From contig JAIVJP010000009.1 in NCBI GenBank assembly GCA_020199975.1, forward strand, positions 1 through 8,666: a stretch of DNA of 8,666 nucleotides. The letters are read 5' to 3'. Positions within the stretch are counted from its first letter, which is position 1, and every line of letters begins with the position of its first letter. This DNA is from Acidobacteriota bacterium (GTDB taxonomy: Bacteria > Acidobacteriota > Blastocatellia > Pyrinomonadales > Pyrinomonadaceae). The translations under genes and the position numbers were made by a program. This document shows positions 1 to 6,397 of this stretch, one piece after another. The notes below the pieces were generated by a model that was given only the letters and a program-made list of their open reading frames with translations, was not told the origin of the DNA and made no database searches.

Positions 1-926
1 CCCTTAGTGATTTCAAAGAATGCTTCTTGAATGCGCGCCGTAACTTCTCCCCGCCCGCCGGCGCCCACCGTAATCCGATCAACCGAACGAATCGGGGTAA
101 TCTCCGCTGCCGTTCCGGAGAAGAACAGCTCGTCCGCAACATAAAGAGCCGCGCGTTGAATGCTTCGTTCCTTGATGGTAATCCCCAGTCTCTGACAGAT
201 TCGAATCACACTATCACGAGTGATTCCCGCCAGTATGGAGGAAGAAAGGGGAGGCGTAAGTACGACGTCACCACTTACCAAGAAGATGTTCTCGCCGGAG
301 CCTTCGGACACATAACCGCGGTCGTCCAGCGCAATACCTTCCGCAAAGCCGTTGAGCAGAGCCTCCATCTTGATCAGCTGGGAGTTCATGTAGTTGGCGC
401 CGCTCTTGGCCATCGCCGGCATCGAGTTTGGCGTCAGCCGATTCCAGGTCGAGACGCAGACGTCAATGCCTTTTTCGATGGCATCATCACCCAGATACTT
501 TCCCCAATCCCAGGCTCCGATATAGCAGGCCAGCGGGTTGGGAAACGGATTAACGCCGAAGGCGGGACGTTCTTCATCAAGACTGCGGAAGAGGATGGGA
601 CGAATGTAGCACTGCTCCAAACCGCTGCGGCGAACCAGGTCCACCGAAGCGTCGCACAATTGATCCGATGTCCATGAGGGATCCATGCGGTATATCTTTG
701 CCGAGTTTAAGAACCGCTGCATGTGTTCCTTCAAACGAAAGACAGCAGGCCCACGTTTGGTTGCATAACACCGAATGCCTTCAAAAATGCTTGAACCATA
801 GTGCAGAACGTGAGACATAACGTGCACCCGCGCGTCATTCCACTTGATAAACTCTCCGTCGTGCCAAACGACATCGCAAATGCGCGGACTCGCTATGTCT
901 TTCGCTTTGCCATCTTTCGAAAACAT
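1..926 (-). CDS. ilvE: Branched-chain-amino-acid aminotransferase, C-terminus cut by window edge
   Basis: PLP-dependent class IV aminotransferase that interconverts leucine, isoleucine and valine with their 2-oxo acids, using glutamate/2-oxoglutarate; cytosolic. Read on the minus strand from the ATG at 926-924, 308 full codons are present. Seen: the VHVMSH..HYG...FEGIR block at about residues 34-52, the PLP lysine K174 in AKSGANY, the SEGSGEN block at 207-213, and DELFFSGTAAEITP followed by the VTARIQEAFF region near the end. Against E. coli IlvE (309 residues, from memory) only some 15-20 C-terminal residues should be missing off the left edge; there is a short N-terminal extension and a small insert before GVNPFPNP. 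The start is supported by AAGGAG 7 nt upstream, the best ribosome-binding site in the window. It is transcribed divergently from the dipeptidase gene. Identity is secure; a biosynthetic versus catabolic role cannot be told from sequence. Confidence 0.96.
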   Translation of the reverse strand, partial: MFSKDGKAKDIASPRICDVVWHDGEFIKWNDARVHVMSHVLHYGSSIFEGIRCYATKRGPAVFRLKEHMQRFLNSAKIYRMDPSWTSDQLCDASVDLVRRSGLEQCYIRPILFRSLDEERPAFGVNPFPNPLACYIGAWDWGKYLGDDAIEKGIDVCVSTWNRLTPNSMPAMAKSGANYMNSQLIKMEALLNGFAEGIALDDRGYVSEGSGENIFLVSGDVVLTPPLSSSILAGITRDSVIRICQRLGITIKERSIQRAALYVADELFFSGTAAEITPIRSVDRITVGAGGRGEVTARIQEAFFEITK

Positions 927-933
927 GGTGTTA

Positions 934-939
934 CTCCTT
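934..939 (-). promoter_or_regulatory. Shine-Dalgarno site of ilvE
   Basis: The minus strand reads AAGGAG here, 7 nt before the ATG at 926, an almost ideal match to the 16S rRNA tail. It fixes the ilvE start. It stands out because none of the mre-cluster starts in this window has a comparable site. Confidence 0.85.
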
Positions 940-1063
940 CAGGAAATCAGTTGGAGGAACCCTGGGCGAGGGTCCTGCCTTCAACCTGGGAGCAGAAAGG
1001 TTTCGCGGAAACACATTCTGCAAGATAGTTCTGGTCATTCCTAGCTAGAGCTTGCAGGGTGAT

Positions 1064-2458
1064 ATGACAGGGCACAATACAGTACATTTGTTCTGCTTTG
1101 CAAGGCTCACTTGCTTAGAAAGAGTTGGCCAACGTACCATTCAGATGCACTCTCAGATGCACTCTAAAATAGCAAATACTTCTAATCGTGGCTCCTTTCC
1201 GGTGCACTGGTTGAAATACGAGCTACGCGATCTGATCCTAATCGTCAGCCTGCTGCTGGGCATCTCTACAAACTGCCGTATGACGCAAAAAACTGAAACG
1301 ACAGCCGTTGACGATCGAAAAGAAACCAGTCAAACGAACGATCCGCTGGTTATCCATCGGCGCGCAATTGCGATCGATATGCATGCCGATACCACTCAGC
1401 GTTTGCTTGACGAACGACTCGACATTTCCCGGCGGTTGCCCGATGGCCACTTCGATAATGTGCGCGCGAGGGACGGTGGCTTAGACGCTCAGTTCTTTTC
1501 TATCTGGGTGGAGCCGGAATTGTTTGGCAGGGGTGGTGCCGGCGCGATGAAACGCGCGGACGATCAGATTGCCGTGGTGCGGGCCCTCCCGGACCGGTAT
1601 CCGGAAACGTGGGACCTGGCGACAACGTCCGCGGATATTCGGCGGATCGCTGCGGAGGGAAAACTGGCCGCACTTATGGGACTCGAGGGTGGTTACGCCA
1701 TAGACGAGCGACTTGAAAATGTTCAGCGTTATTACGAGATGGGTGTTCGTTACATGTCGCCGGCCTGGAGCGTGAGCACAAGCTGGGCAGGCTCTTCGAA
1801 CGACGAAGTGGGGCAGACACGAGGCCTCAGTGACTTTGGCAAGAGTGTCATCCGTGAGATGAATCGACTGGGAATGATTGTCGACGTTTCCCACGTCTCA
1901 GATAAGACGTTTTGGGACATAATCAACACCTCCTCAAAACCGATAATTGCCTCGCACTCCGGCTGCCGCGCGATTGCCAACGTACCGCGCAACCTGGATG
2001 ACGATATGATCCGGACTATCGCGAAAGGCGGTGGCGTTGTTTGCGTCCTTTTCTACCCTGCGTTTCTCGAACCAGGATGGGATGACAAGAAGAAAAAGGT
2101 CGATGCAGAGATTGCCTCGCTAGTACAAAAAGCCGCTGAAGAGGAGTCAGGCTCGATTGCTCACAAAAAGATAGCGCGAGATCGGGTGAGAAGGAAGGAG
2201 TATGCGAAGCGTTTGCCGCGTACGAGTGTCTCGCGTTTAGTTGACCATATTGACCACGTCGTAAAACTGGTCGGCATAGATTACGTGGGTGTCGGGTCGG
2301 ATTTTGATGGGGTGCAATCGACCCTCAGCGACTTGGCAACAGTCGAAGATCTACCGAATCTCACTCGCGAGCTGTTGCGGCGCGGTTATACCGAATCCGA
2401 GGTCGAAAAGATTCTCGGCGGGAATGTGCTGCGCATGATGGAAGAAGTACAGAAGTGA
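1064..2458 (+). CDS. Membrane dipeptidase, peptidase family M19 (renal dipeptidase-like), exported
   Basis: Zinc metallodipeptidase of the amidohydrolase (TIM-barrel) superfamily; family members cleave dipeptides, and some hydrolyse D-amino-acid-containing or lactam substrates. Seen, counting from the ATG at 1064: IDMHAD (H107, D109), GLEGG (E208), DVSHVSD (H277), ASHSGCRAI (H298) and GVGSDFDG (D413), i.e. the expected metal and catalytic set of family M19. A charged Lys/Glu-rich insert lies at about residues 340-385. A hydrophobic export segment (LILIVSLLLG) at about 57-66 is followed by Cys71; the preceding STN is a poor lipobox, so lipoprotein status is uncertain. The start is uncertain: ATG 1064 has AGGG just upstream, TTG 1052, ATG 1145 and ATG 1157 are in frame, and GTG 1202 would give the most normal signal peptide (about 24 residues before the Cys). 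The sequence from 1064 to 1200 is AT-richer and may be untranslated leader. The stop overlaps the nfo start. Confidence 0.9.
   Translation: MTGHNTVHLFCFARLTCLERVGQRTIQMHSQMHSKIANTSNRGSFPVHWLKYELRDLILIVSLLLGISTNCRMTQKTETTAVDDRKETSQTNDPLVIHRRAIAIDMHADTTQRLLDERLDISRRLPDGHFDNVRARDGGLDAQFFSIWVEPELFGRGGAGAMKRADDQIAVVRALPDRYPETWDLATTSADIRRIAAEGKLAALMGLEGGYAIDERLENVQRYYEMGVRYMSPAWSVSTSWAGSSNDEVGQTRGLSDFGKSVIREMNRLGMIVDVSHVSDKTFWDIINTSSKPIIASHSGCRAIANVPRNLDDDMIRTIAKGGGVVCVLFYPAFLEPGWDDKKKKVDAEIASLVQKAAEEESGSIAHKKIARDRVRRKEYAKRLPRTSVSRLVDHIDHVVKLVGIDYVGVGSDFDGVQSTLSDLATVEDLPNLTRELLRRGYTESEVEKILGGNVLRMMEEVQK
1141..1164 (+). repeat. 12-bp perfect tandem duplication
   Basis: TCAGATGCACTC occurs twice, at 1141-1152 and 1153-1164, with no spacer. 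Each copy holds an in-frame ATG (1145 and 1157) for the dipeptidase reading frame, and 12 bp keeps the frame. It lies in the stretch that is either the dipeptidase N-terminus or its leader. Confidence 0.85.
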
Positions 2459-3465
2459 AACACGAGCGAGTCACCAGGGGACAGAGCGCGGAGATTGAGC
2501 GAAGAGGCAAGCGACCACGCATTGGATTCCATGCCCCGATCTCCGGAGGGCTGCACAATGCCCTGCTTCGATCCAACGAGCTTGACTGTCAGGCGGTGCA
2601 GATTTTCTCGCGTAATCCGCGAGGGTGGAAAGCTAAACCACTAAGCGATGAAGAAGTCGAGCTGTTCAAGCGCGTTCGCCGCAAGACAAAGATCTCGCCG
2701 GTAGCCATCCACGCTAACTATCTAATCAACCTTGCTGCTGCGGATGAGGGGATGCTGCAAAAGTCTCGCGCCTCCTTTCGAGAAGAGCTGGAGCGCGGGA
2801 TTCTTCTCCGCGCAGACTACCTCGTAGTTCATCCGGGCAGCGCGCGCGGCGCGTGTGAGGCTGATGGGATCGACGCGTGTGCAGAGAGTTTGAAGCGCGC
2901 AGCCGACGGACTCGATTTGGGTTCGATTCGGATTCTCCTGGAAAACACTGCCGGGCAGGGTGAGTGCATTGGCCATCGGTTTGAGCACTTGCGAGAAATC
3001 ATGCAGGCCTGTCCCGGCTTGCCCCTTGGTGTTTGCTTCGATACGGCTCACGCGTTCACCGCCGGTTACGATATCCGCACGGAAGAGGGACTCGAAGCAA
3101 CGATCCAGGCACTTGATCGCGAGGTGGGGACGAAGAAAGTGCGGGCAATCCATTTCAACGATTCGAGGGCTGAATACCACTCGCGTGTGGATCGCCATTG
3201 GCACATCGGACAGGGTCACATCGGGAGGGACGGGCTGAGGCGGGTGGCGCGTCACCCGAAACTCTCCCACTCGGCTTTCATCCTCGAGACGCCGTACGAC
3301 AAACCCGAGGACAATAGGCCGAATATTGAAGCACTCCGATCATTTATCTCGGGCTCGGCCTTAGACTACCGAGGAGGGTCGTCGAATCCCGCAAATTCTG
3401 CCGTGGCCGGTTTACCTAAAACGGGCGAGCTCCCGAAGACTAATCCGAAAAACCGATTTCTTTGA
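2455..3465 (+). CDS. nfo: Endonuclease IV (AP endonuclease, family 2)
   Basis: Zinc-dependent apurinic/apyrimidinic endonuclease of base excision repair; it cuts the DNA backbone 5' of abasic sites and cleans 3'-blocked ends, in the cytosol/nucleoid. The 336-residue product has all nine metal ligands of the family with near-canonical spacing: H86, H126, E163 (LLENTAGQG), D196 and H199 (CFDTAHAFTAGYD), H233 (HFNDSR), D246 and H248 (VDRHWHIGQGHIG) and E278 (ILETP). SGGLHNAL at 30-37 is the usual N-terminal motif. The domain ends near residue 300; a tail of about 35 residues, rich in Pro/Lys/Asn/Ser, follows and makes it longer than E. coli Nfo (285 residues, from memory). It also has about 17 extra N-terminal residues, rich in Arg/Lys. 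The start is the GTG in the GTGA overlap with the dipeptidase stop, which suggests translational coupling; there is no other good start before the conserved domain. Identity is very firm. Confidence 0.97.
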   Translation: MKHERVTRGQSAEIERRGKRPRIGFHAPISGGLHNALLRSNELDCQAVQIFSRNPRGWKAKPLSDEEVELFKRVRRKTKISPVAIHANYLINLAAADEGMLQKSRASFREELERGILLRADYLVVHPGSARGACEADGIDACAESLKRAADGLDLGSIRILLENTAGQGECIGHRFEHLREIMQACPGLPLGVCFDTAHAFTAGYDIRTEEGLEATIQALDREVGTKKVRAIHFNDSRAEYHSRVDRHWHIGQGHIGRDGLRRVARHPKLSHSAFILETPYDKPEDNRPNIEALRSFISGSALDYRGGSSNPANSAVAGLPKTGELPKTNPKNRFL

Positions 3466-3668
3466 TAGCACAAAAGTTAGAATCAGGTGTATCTTATGAC
3501 GTTCGGACCTGGCTGGTCTGTCCTAGAGGCGAATGCAAAATCTGAATTTGTGAGTTGGTGGAGAATCTTGCCATCCGCCGTCTTCTTAGTGAGCACAAGT
3601 ATTTGCCACCGCGACCGCCCACCCACCGGAAGTTCTCATTCTACGCAAACGGGAAGTGACCAATTTAG
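3466..3668 (+). promoter_or_regulatory. 203-nt spacer before mreB, probable site of the mre cluster promoter
   Basis: This is the longest gap between same-strand genes and precedes the first gene of the elongasome cluster, so a promoter is expected here. I could not find a -35/-10 pair with good matches and 16-18 nt spacing, nor a convincing intrinsic terminator for nfo. No heptamer repeats are present, unlike the spacers further downstream. The open frame running through it into mreB (from 3487) has no recognisable protein and is not called as a gene. Confidence 0.3.
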
Positions 3669-4715
3669 ATGGCCTTCAAATCTATTTTTAGTCTGTTCTC
3701 CAGCGACCTCGCAATCGATCTGGGCACGGCCAACACCTTGGTCTACGCGAAGGGCCGAGGCATCGTTGTTTCCGAACCTTCAATAGTTGCTATTAACAAA
3801 GTCACCAATCAGGTGGAAGCCGTAGGCCGTGACGCGAAGGACATGCTTGGGCGAACTCCCGGTAATATCGTTGCTATCCGGCCCATGAAAGACGGCGTTA
3901 TCGCCAACTTTGAAGTGACCGAGAAGATGCTGCAACACTTCATACGCAAAGCCCACAATGGAAAAACCTGGGTCAGCCCGCGGGTGGTAATCGGTATTCC
4001 TTCCGAGATCACGCAGGTCGAACGACGCGCCGTCGAAGACTCCGCGTATCGGGCCAAAGCCTCTGAAGTTTATCTCGTGGAAGAAGCGATGGCGGCCGCG
4101 ATCGGTGCCGGTCTGCCGATAACCGAACCACACGGCAACATGGTTGTCGACATCGGCGGAGGAACTACCGACATCGCCGTGATCAGCTTGAGCGGTATCG
4201 TCTATTCCAGGGCCGTACGAGTTGCTGGTAATGAGATGGACGAGGCAATCATCTCCTATATCAAACGGAAGTATAACCTCCTGATTGGGGAGAGAACTGC
4301 GGAAGCCATCAAGATCGAGCTTGGCTCGGCGTACCCACTTGATGAACCGCTCTCGTATGAGGTGCGCGGTCGAAATCTAATTGAAGGCATTCCAAAAACG
4401 ATCACGATGACTGACGAAGAGGTGCGCGAGGCTTTAGCAGATTCCGTGTCGACAATTATTAATGCGGTTCGCGTAGCGCTCGAGCGTACACCGCCGGAGC
4501 TTTCCGCTGACATCGTCGAGCGTGGCATTGTGCTGACTGGTGGCGGTGCTCTCCTCAAGAACCTCGATAAACGTCTATCGATCGAAACCGGTCTTCCCGT
4601 CTCGATCGCCGACGATCCACTGGCTTCAGTGGTGCTAGGGACAGGCAAGATGCTCTCTGATTTTGACCTCTTGAAGAGAGTTAAGTGGGAAAACACTATG
4701 ACCAGCGGAATGTGA
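3669..4715 (+). CDS. mreB: Rod shape-determining protein MreB (bacterial actin)
   Basis: Actin-like ATPase whose membrane-bound filaments orient the elongation machinery (MreC, MreD, RodA, PBP2) along the lateral wall. The 348-residue product is full length. Seen: an amphipathic N-terminal MAFKSIFSLF, expected to bind the membrane; phosphate-1 loop DLGTANTLVY at 17-26; GIPSEIT at 109-115; VEEAMAAAIGAGLP at 137-150; phosphate-2 loop VDIGGGTTDIAV at 160-171; IGERTAEAIKIELGSAYP at 206-223; and the adenosine-binding VLTGGGALLKNLD at 288-300. The start at ATG 3669 fits the family N-terminus. GGAAG lies 12 nt upstream, too far to be a good ribosome-binding site. It is the first of five same-strand genes and is followed by a 109-nt spacer made mostly of heptamer repeats. 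Confidence 0.98.
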   Translation: MAFKSIFSLFSSDLAIDLGTANTLVYAKGRGIVVSEPSIVAINKVTNQVEAVGRDAKDMLGRTPGNIVAIRPMKDGVIANFEVTEKMLQHFIRKAHNGKTWVSPRVVIGIPSEITQVERRAVEDSAYRAKASEVYLVEEAMAAAIGAGLPITEPHGNMVVDIGGGTTDIAVISLSGIVYSRAVRVAGNEMDEAIISYIKRKYNLLIGERTAEAIKIELGSAYPLDEPLSYEVRGRNLIEGIPKTITMTDEEVREALADSVSTIINAVRVALERTPPELSADIVERGIVLTGGGALLKNLDKRLSIETGLPVSIADDPLASVVLGTGKMLSDFDLLKRVKWENTMTSGM

Positions 4716-4722
4716 AGTATGC

Positions 4723-4822
4723 GTAAATCGTAAATGGTAAATCGTAAATAGGAAAAACAAGTTACGATTTAAGCACCAGTTGGCCATTTTACGAATTACT
4801 ATTCACGAGTTACGATTTACGA
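4723..4822 (+). repeat. Inverted heptamer-repeat element 1 (mreB-mreC spacer)
   Basis: The left arm is four tandem heptamers at 4723-4750 (GTAAATC with last-base variants G and A). The right arm is five tandem heptamers in opposite orientation at 4788-4822 (type TTTACGA, with variants ATTACTA, TTCACGA and GTTACGA). An extra inverted copy, GTTACGATTTA, sits at 4761-4771. TAAATCGTAA (4738-4747) and TTACGATTTA (4762-4771) form a perfect 10-bp stem with a 14-nt loop. GTAAATCGTAA at 4723-4733 or 4737-4747 can alternatively pair with TTACGATTTAC at 4810-4820 (11 bp). The element starts 7 nt after the mreB stop and ends 2 nt before the mreC ATG. No U-run follows, so it is not a standard terminator. 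Confidence 0.9.
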
Positions 4823-4824
4823 AT

Positions 4825-5736
4825 ATGGCGAGCAGTCGTACCCAAAAAGAGATTCGTCAGCGCGCCCCTATTTGGCTCGTTATGCTGCTTTTTGCGAATC
4901 TGATTGTGATGGCCATTGACGCCCAGGAAAACTTCACCCAGCAAAACGTGTTCAAAGGCGGAATTCAGGCCCTCGCGTCGCCTGTGCAGAAAGCAACTTC
5001 CTGGGTGAGCGGCACGATAGGCGGTTTTTTCAGGCAACTTGGTAATTTTAGTAGTACGGCTTCGGAGAATGAGCGTCTCACTCGGCAACTCGCGGTTACT
5101 GAATTAGAGCTTCGAAAAGCACAAGAAGCAGTAGCCGAAAACGGGCGTTTAAGGGAGCTGCTCAACCTCAAAGAAAAGACGGGCTACGACCAGGTTGCTG
5201 CGCGAGTTATCGCTCGCGATGGCTCAGTGTGGTTCAACACTGTCACGATCAGCTGCGGCAGTTCCTCAGGTATCGCCCTCAATATGCCGGTCGTTACCCC
5301 GGGCGGAATTGTCGGCCGGGTGATTGCGGTTAGTCCGTGGACCGCGCAGGTGATGCTGATTACTGACGAAAAAGCAGCAGCCGGGGCGATCATCGGAAAG
5401 CTTGGCGAATCAGGAGCCCTAGGATCTGTTAGAGGTCTCGGTAACTCAGGTCTTGTCGAGATGCGCTATGTCTCAGGACTCCAAAAGGTCTCAACTGGCG
5501 ACTACATCATCACGACCGGTCAGGACGGAATTTATCCGCCCGGACTAAACGTGGGAGAGGTCGTTGAGGTGAAACCGGGCACTGCCACTCAACCACATCA
5601 AATCTATATAAAGCCGAGCGCGCGGCTGGATCAATTAGCAGAGGTGGCTGTGCTGCTGTATCGTCCGCCGCAGCGGCCTGCACCCGAACAGACGCTGCCG
5701 AATGTAGACAAAACAAAAGTGGCGCGCGATAAGTGA
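4825..5736 (+). CDS. mreC: Rod shape-determining protein MreC
   Basis: Bitopic inner-membrane protein whose periplasmic part binds PBP2 and activates the elongation complex. The 303-residue product has a short cytoplasmic basic N-terminus, one membrane helix at about 14-31 (PIWLVMLLFANLIVMAI), a coiled coil at about 80-117 (heptads around ENERLTRQL..ELELRKAQ..NGRLRELLNL), then the two-lobed beta domain at about 121-280 with the family motifs VVTPGGIVGRVI (156-167), MLITDEKAAAGAII (177-190) and TGQDGIYPPGLNVGEV (231-246). A Pro-rich C-terminal tail of about 23 residues follows. I chose ATG 4825. The frame stays open upstream to a TTG at 4780, but those 15 residues would be encoded by the heptamer repeat and are unlike MreC. 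No Shine-Dalgarno site is visible at 4825. The last codons and the stop lie inside repeat element 2. Confidence 0.96.
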   Translation: MASSRTQKEIRQRAPIWLVMLLFANLIVMAIDAQENFTQQNVFKGGIQALASPVQKATSWVSGTIGGFFRQLGNFSSTASENERLTRQLAVTELELRKAQEAVAENGRLRELLNLKEKTGYDQVAARVIARDGSVWFNTVTISCGSSSGIALNMPVVTPGGIVGRVIAVSPWTAQVMLITDEKAAAGAIIGKLGESGALGSVRGLGNSGLVEMRYVSGLQKVSTGDYIITTGQDGIYPPGLNVGEVVEVKPGTATQPHQIYIKPSARLDQLAEVAVLLYRPPQRPAPEQTLPNVDKTKVARDK

Positions 5737-5801
5737 TGAGATGAAATCATCATCGTTCCATCTTGCTTATCACTTTTCACCCATCACTCATCACTCCTAC
5801 G
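5728..5801 (+). repeat. Inverted heptamer-repeat element 2 (mreC-mreD junction)
   Basis: The right arm is four tandem heptamers at 5767-5794 (NNATCAC type: TTATCAC, TTTTCAC, CCATCAC, TCATCAC), followed by a degenerate fifth at 5795-5801. The left arm, about two units in opposite orientation, is GATAAGTGATGA at 5728-5739. AGTGATGAG (5732-5740) and CTCATCACT (5787-5795) are a perfect 9-bp inverted pair, and GATAAG pairs with CTTATC (5766-5771) as an alternative. The left arm runs through the last two codons and TGA stop of mreC; the right arm ends 2-9 nt before the mreD ATG at 5804. It has the same architecture as the elements at 4723-4822 and 8354-8488 but an unrelated heptamer. Confidence 0.8.
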
Positions 5802-5803
5802 TA

Positions 5804-6346
5804 ATGCCTCAGTTTAAGATTGCCGCGGTTCTCGGGATCGCCATCATCCTGCAGCTCTCGCTACGAGAGGCCTGGTCTCCACTCTCCTATATTGACTTCC
5901 CCCTGATTGTCGTTGTTTATATCGCATTGCAGCGCGAGGCGTGGCAAGCCTTAATAGTTGGCACGGTTGCCGGTCTCGCGATTGACGCTCCCAGCGGCGG
6001 TCTTCTGGGCGCGGGAGGGTTTTCAAAAACCCTGACCGCGTATTTGATCTACTTCGCCGCCACCCGCATCAACCTTGAAAACGCACTGTTGAGAATTCCG
6101 GTCCTAGCTGCGGCGACGCTCATGGACGGCGCTATATATTTTTTTTGGCAGCGGTCGTTAGGAAATCCTCCATCTGCTCCCTTCGTGCAGACCATCTCCT
6201 ATAGCCTCATTGGAACGACTACGGTGGGAACTTTCGCACTCTACATGCTCGATTCGGTCGTTTCCGAACAGGTGAGCCTGCGTCGTCAGTTTGCTTCGCG
6301 GCGCCGAGTCGCGCGCCGGGGCGCGAGTTCGTTAAAAAGGCGGTAA
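5804..6346 (+). CDS. mreD: Rod shape-determining protein MreD
   Basis: Polytopic inner-membrane subunit of the elongasome that works with MreC to control PBP2/RodA. The 180-residue product is strongly hydrophobic, with about six candidate membrane segments near residues 4-20, 30-42, 49-62, 76-88, 96-115 and 128-152. The family signature is GLAIDAPSGGLLGAGGF at 57-73, with the conserved Asp and the Gly-rich run. It ends in a cytoplasmic Arg-rich tail (about 160-180). Sequence conservation in MreD is generally low, so the call rests on that motif, the topology and the position between mreC and the PBP2 gene. I chose ATG 5804, which puts the first helix next to the N-terminus as usual. ATG 5741 is also in frame and would add 21 residues translated from the repeat. 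Neither has a convincing ribosome-binding site. The gap to mrdA is 51 nt and has no repeats. Confidence 0.9.
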   Translation: MPQFKIAAVLGIAIILQLSLREAWSPLSYIDFPLIVVVYIALQREAWQALIVGTVAGLAIDAPSGGLLGAGGFSKTLTAYLIYFAATRINLENALLRIPVLAAATLMDGAIYFFWQRSLGNPPSAPFVQTISYSLIGTTTVGTFALYMLDSVVSEQVSLRRQFASRRRVARRGASSLKRR

Positions 6347-6397
6347 GACGGCGAACCAGCGAATTCCGTCATCGCATTGTCTGTCTGATTTTTACAA

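Noticed and set aside
27..677. Plus-strand open frame of 216 codons
   Set aside because: It is antisense to ilvE, which has clear family motifs on the minus strand; the plus-strand translation has no recognisable domain.
1111..1170. Sigma-70 promoter candidates upstream of the dipeptidase (TTGCTT/TACCAT with 18 nt spacing; TAAAAT at 1165)
   Set aside because: The -35 and -10 matches are weak, and the better -10 (TAAAAT) has no -35 at suitable distance.
3415..3465. LPXTG-type sortase signal in endonuclease IV (LPKTG)
   Set aside because: There is no hydrophobic segment followed by a basic tail and no signal peptide, and the enzyme acts on DNA in the cytosol; a chance match.
3487..3786. Open frame of 99 codons running from the spacer into mreB
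   Set aside because: It overlaps the conserved mreB 5' end in another frame and its translation looks like random sequence.
4780..4824. N-terminal extension of MreC from TTG 4780
   Set aside because: The 15 added residues are translated heptamer repeat, and the MreC family begins a short distance before the membrane helix, as it does from ATG 4825.
4716..4824. CRISPR-like array or Rho-independent terminator in the heptamer spacer
   Set aside because: The units are 7 bp and contiguous with no spacers, so this is not CRISPR; no U-run follows any stem and the downstream genes belong to the same functional cluster.
5741..5803. N-terminal extension of MreD from ATG 5741
   Set aside because: The His/Ser-rich 21 residues come from the repeat arm and would put an unusual segment before the first helix; kept only as an alternative start.
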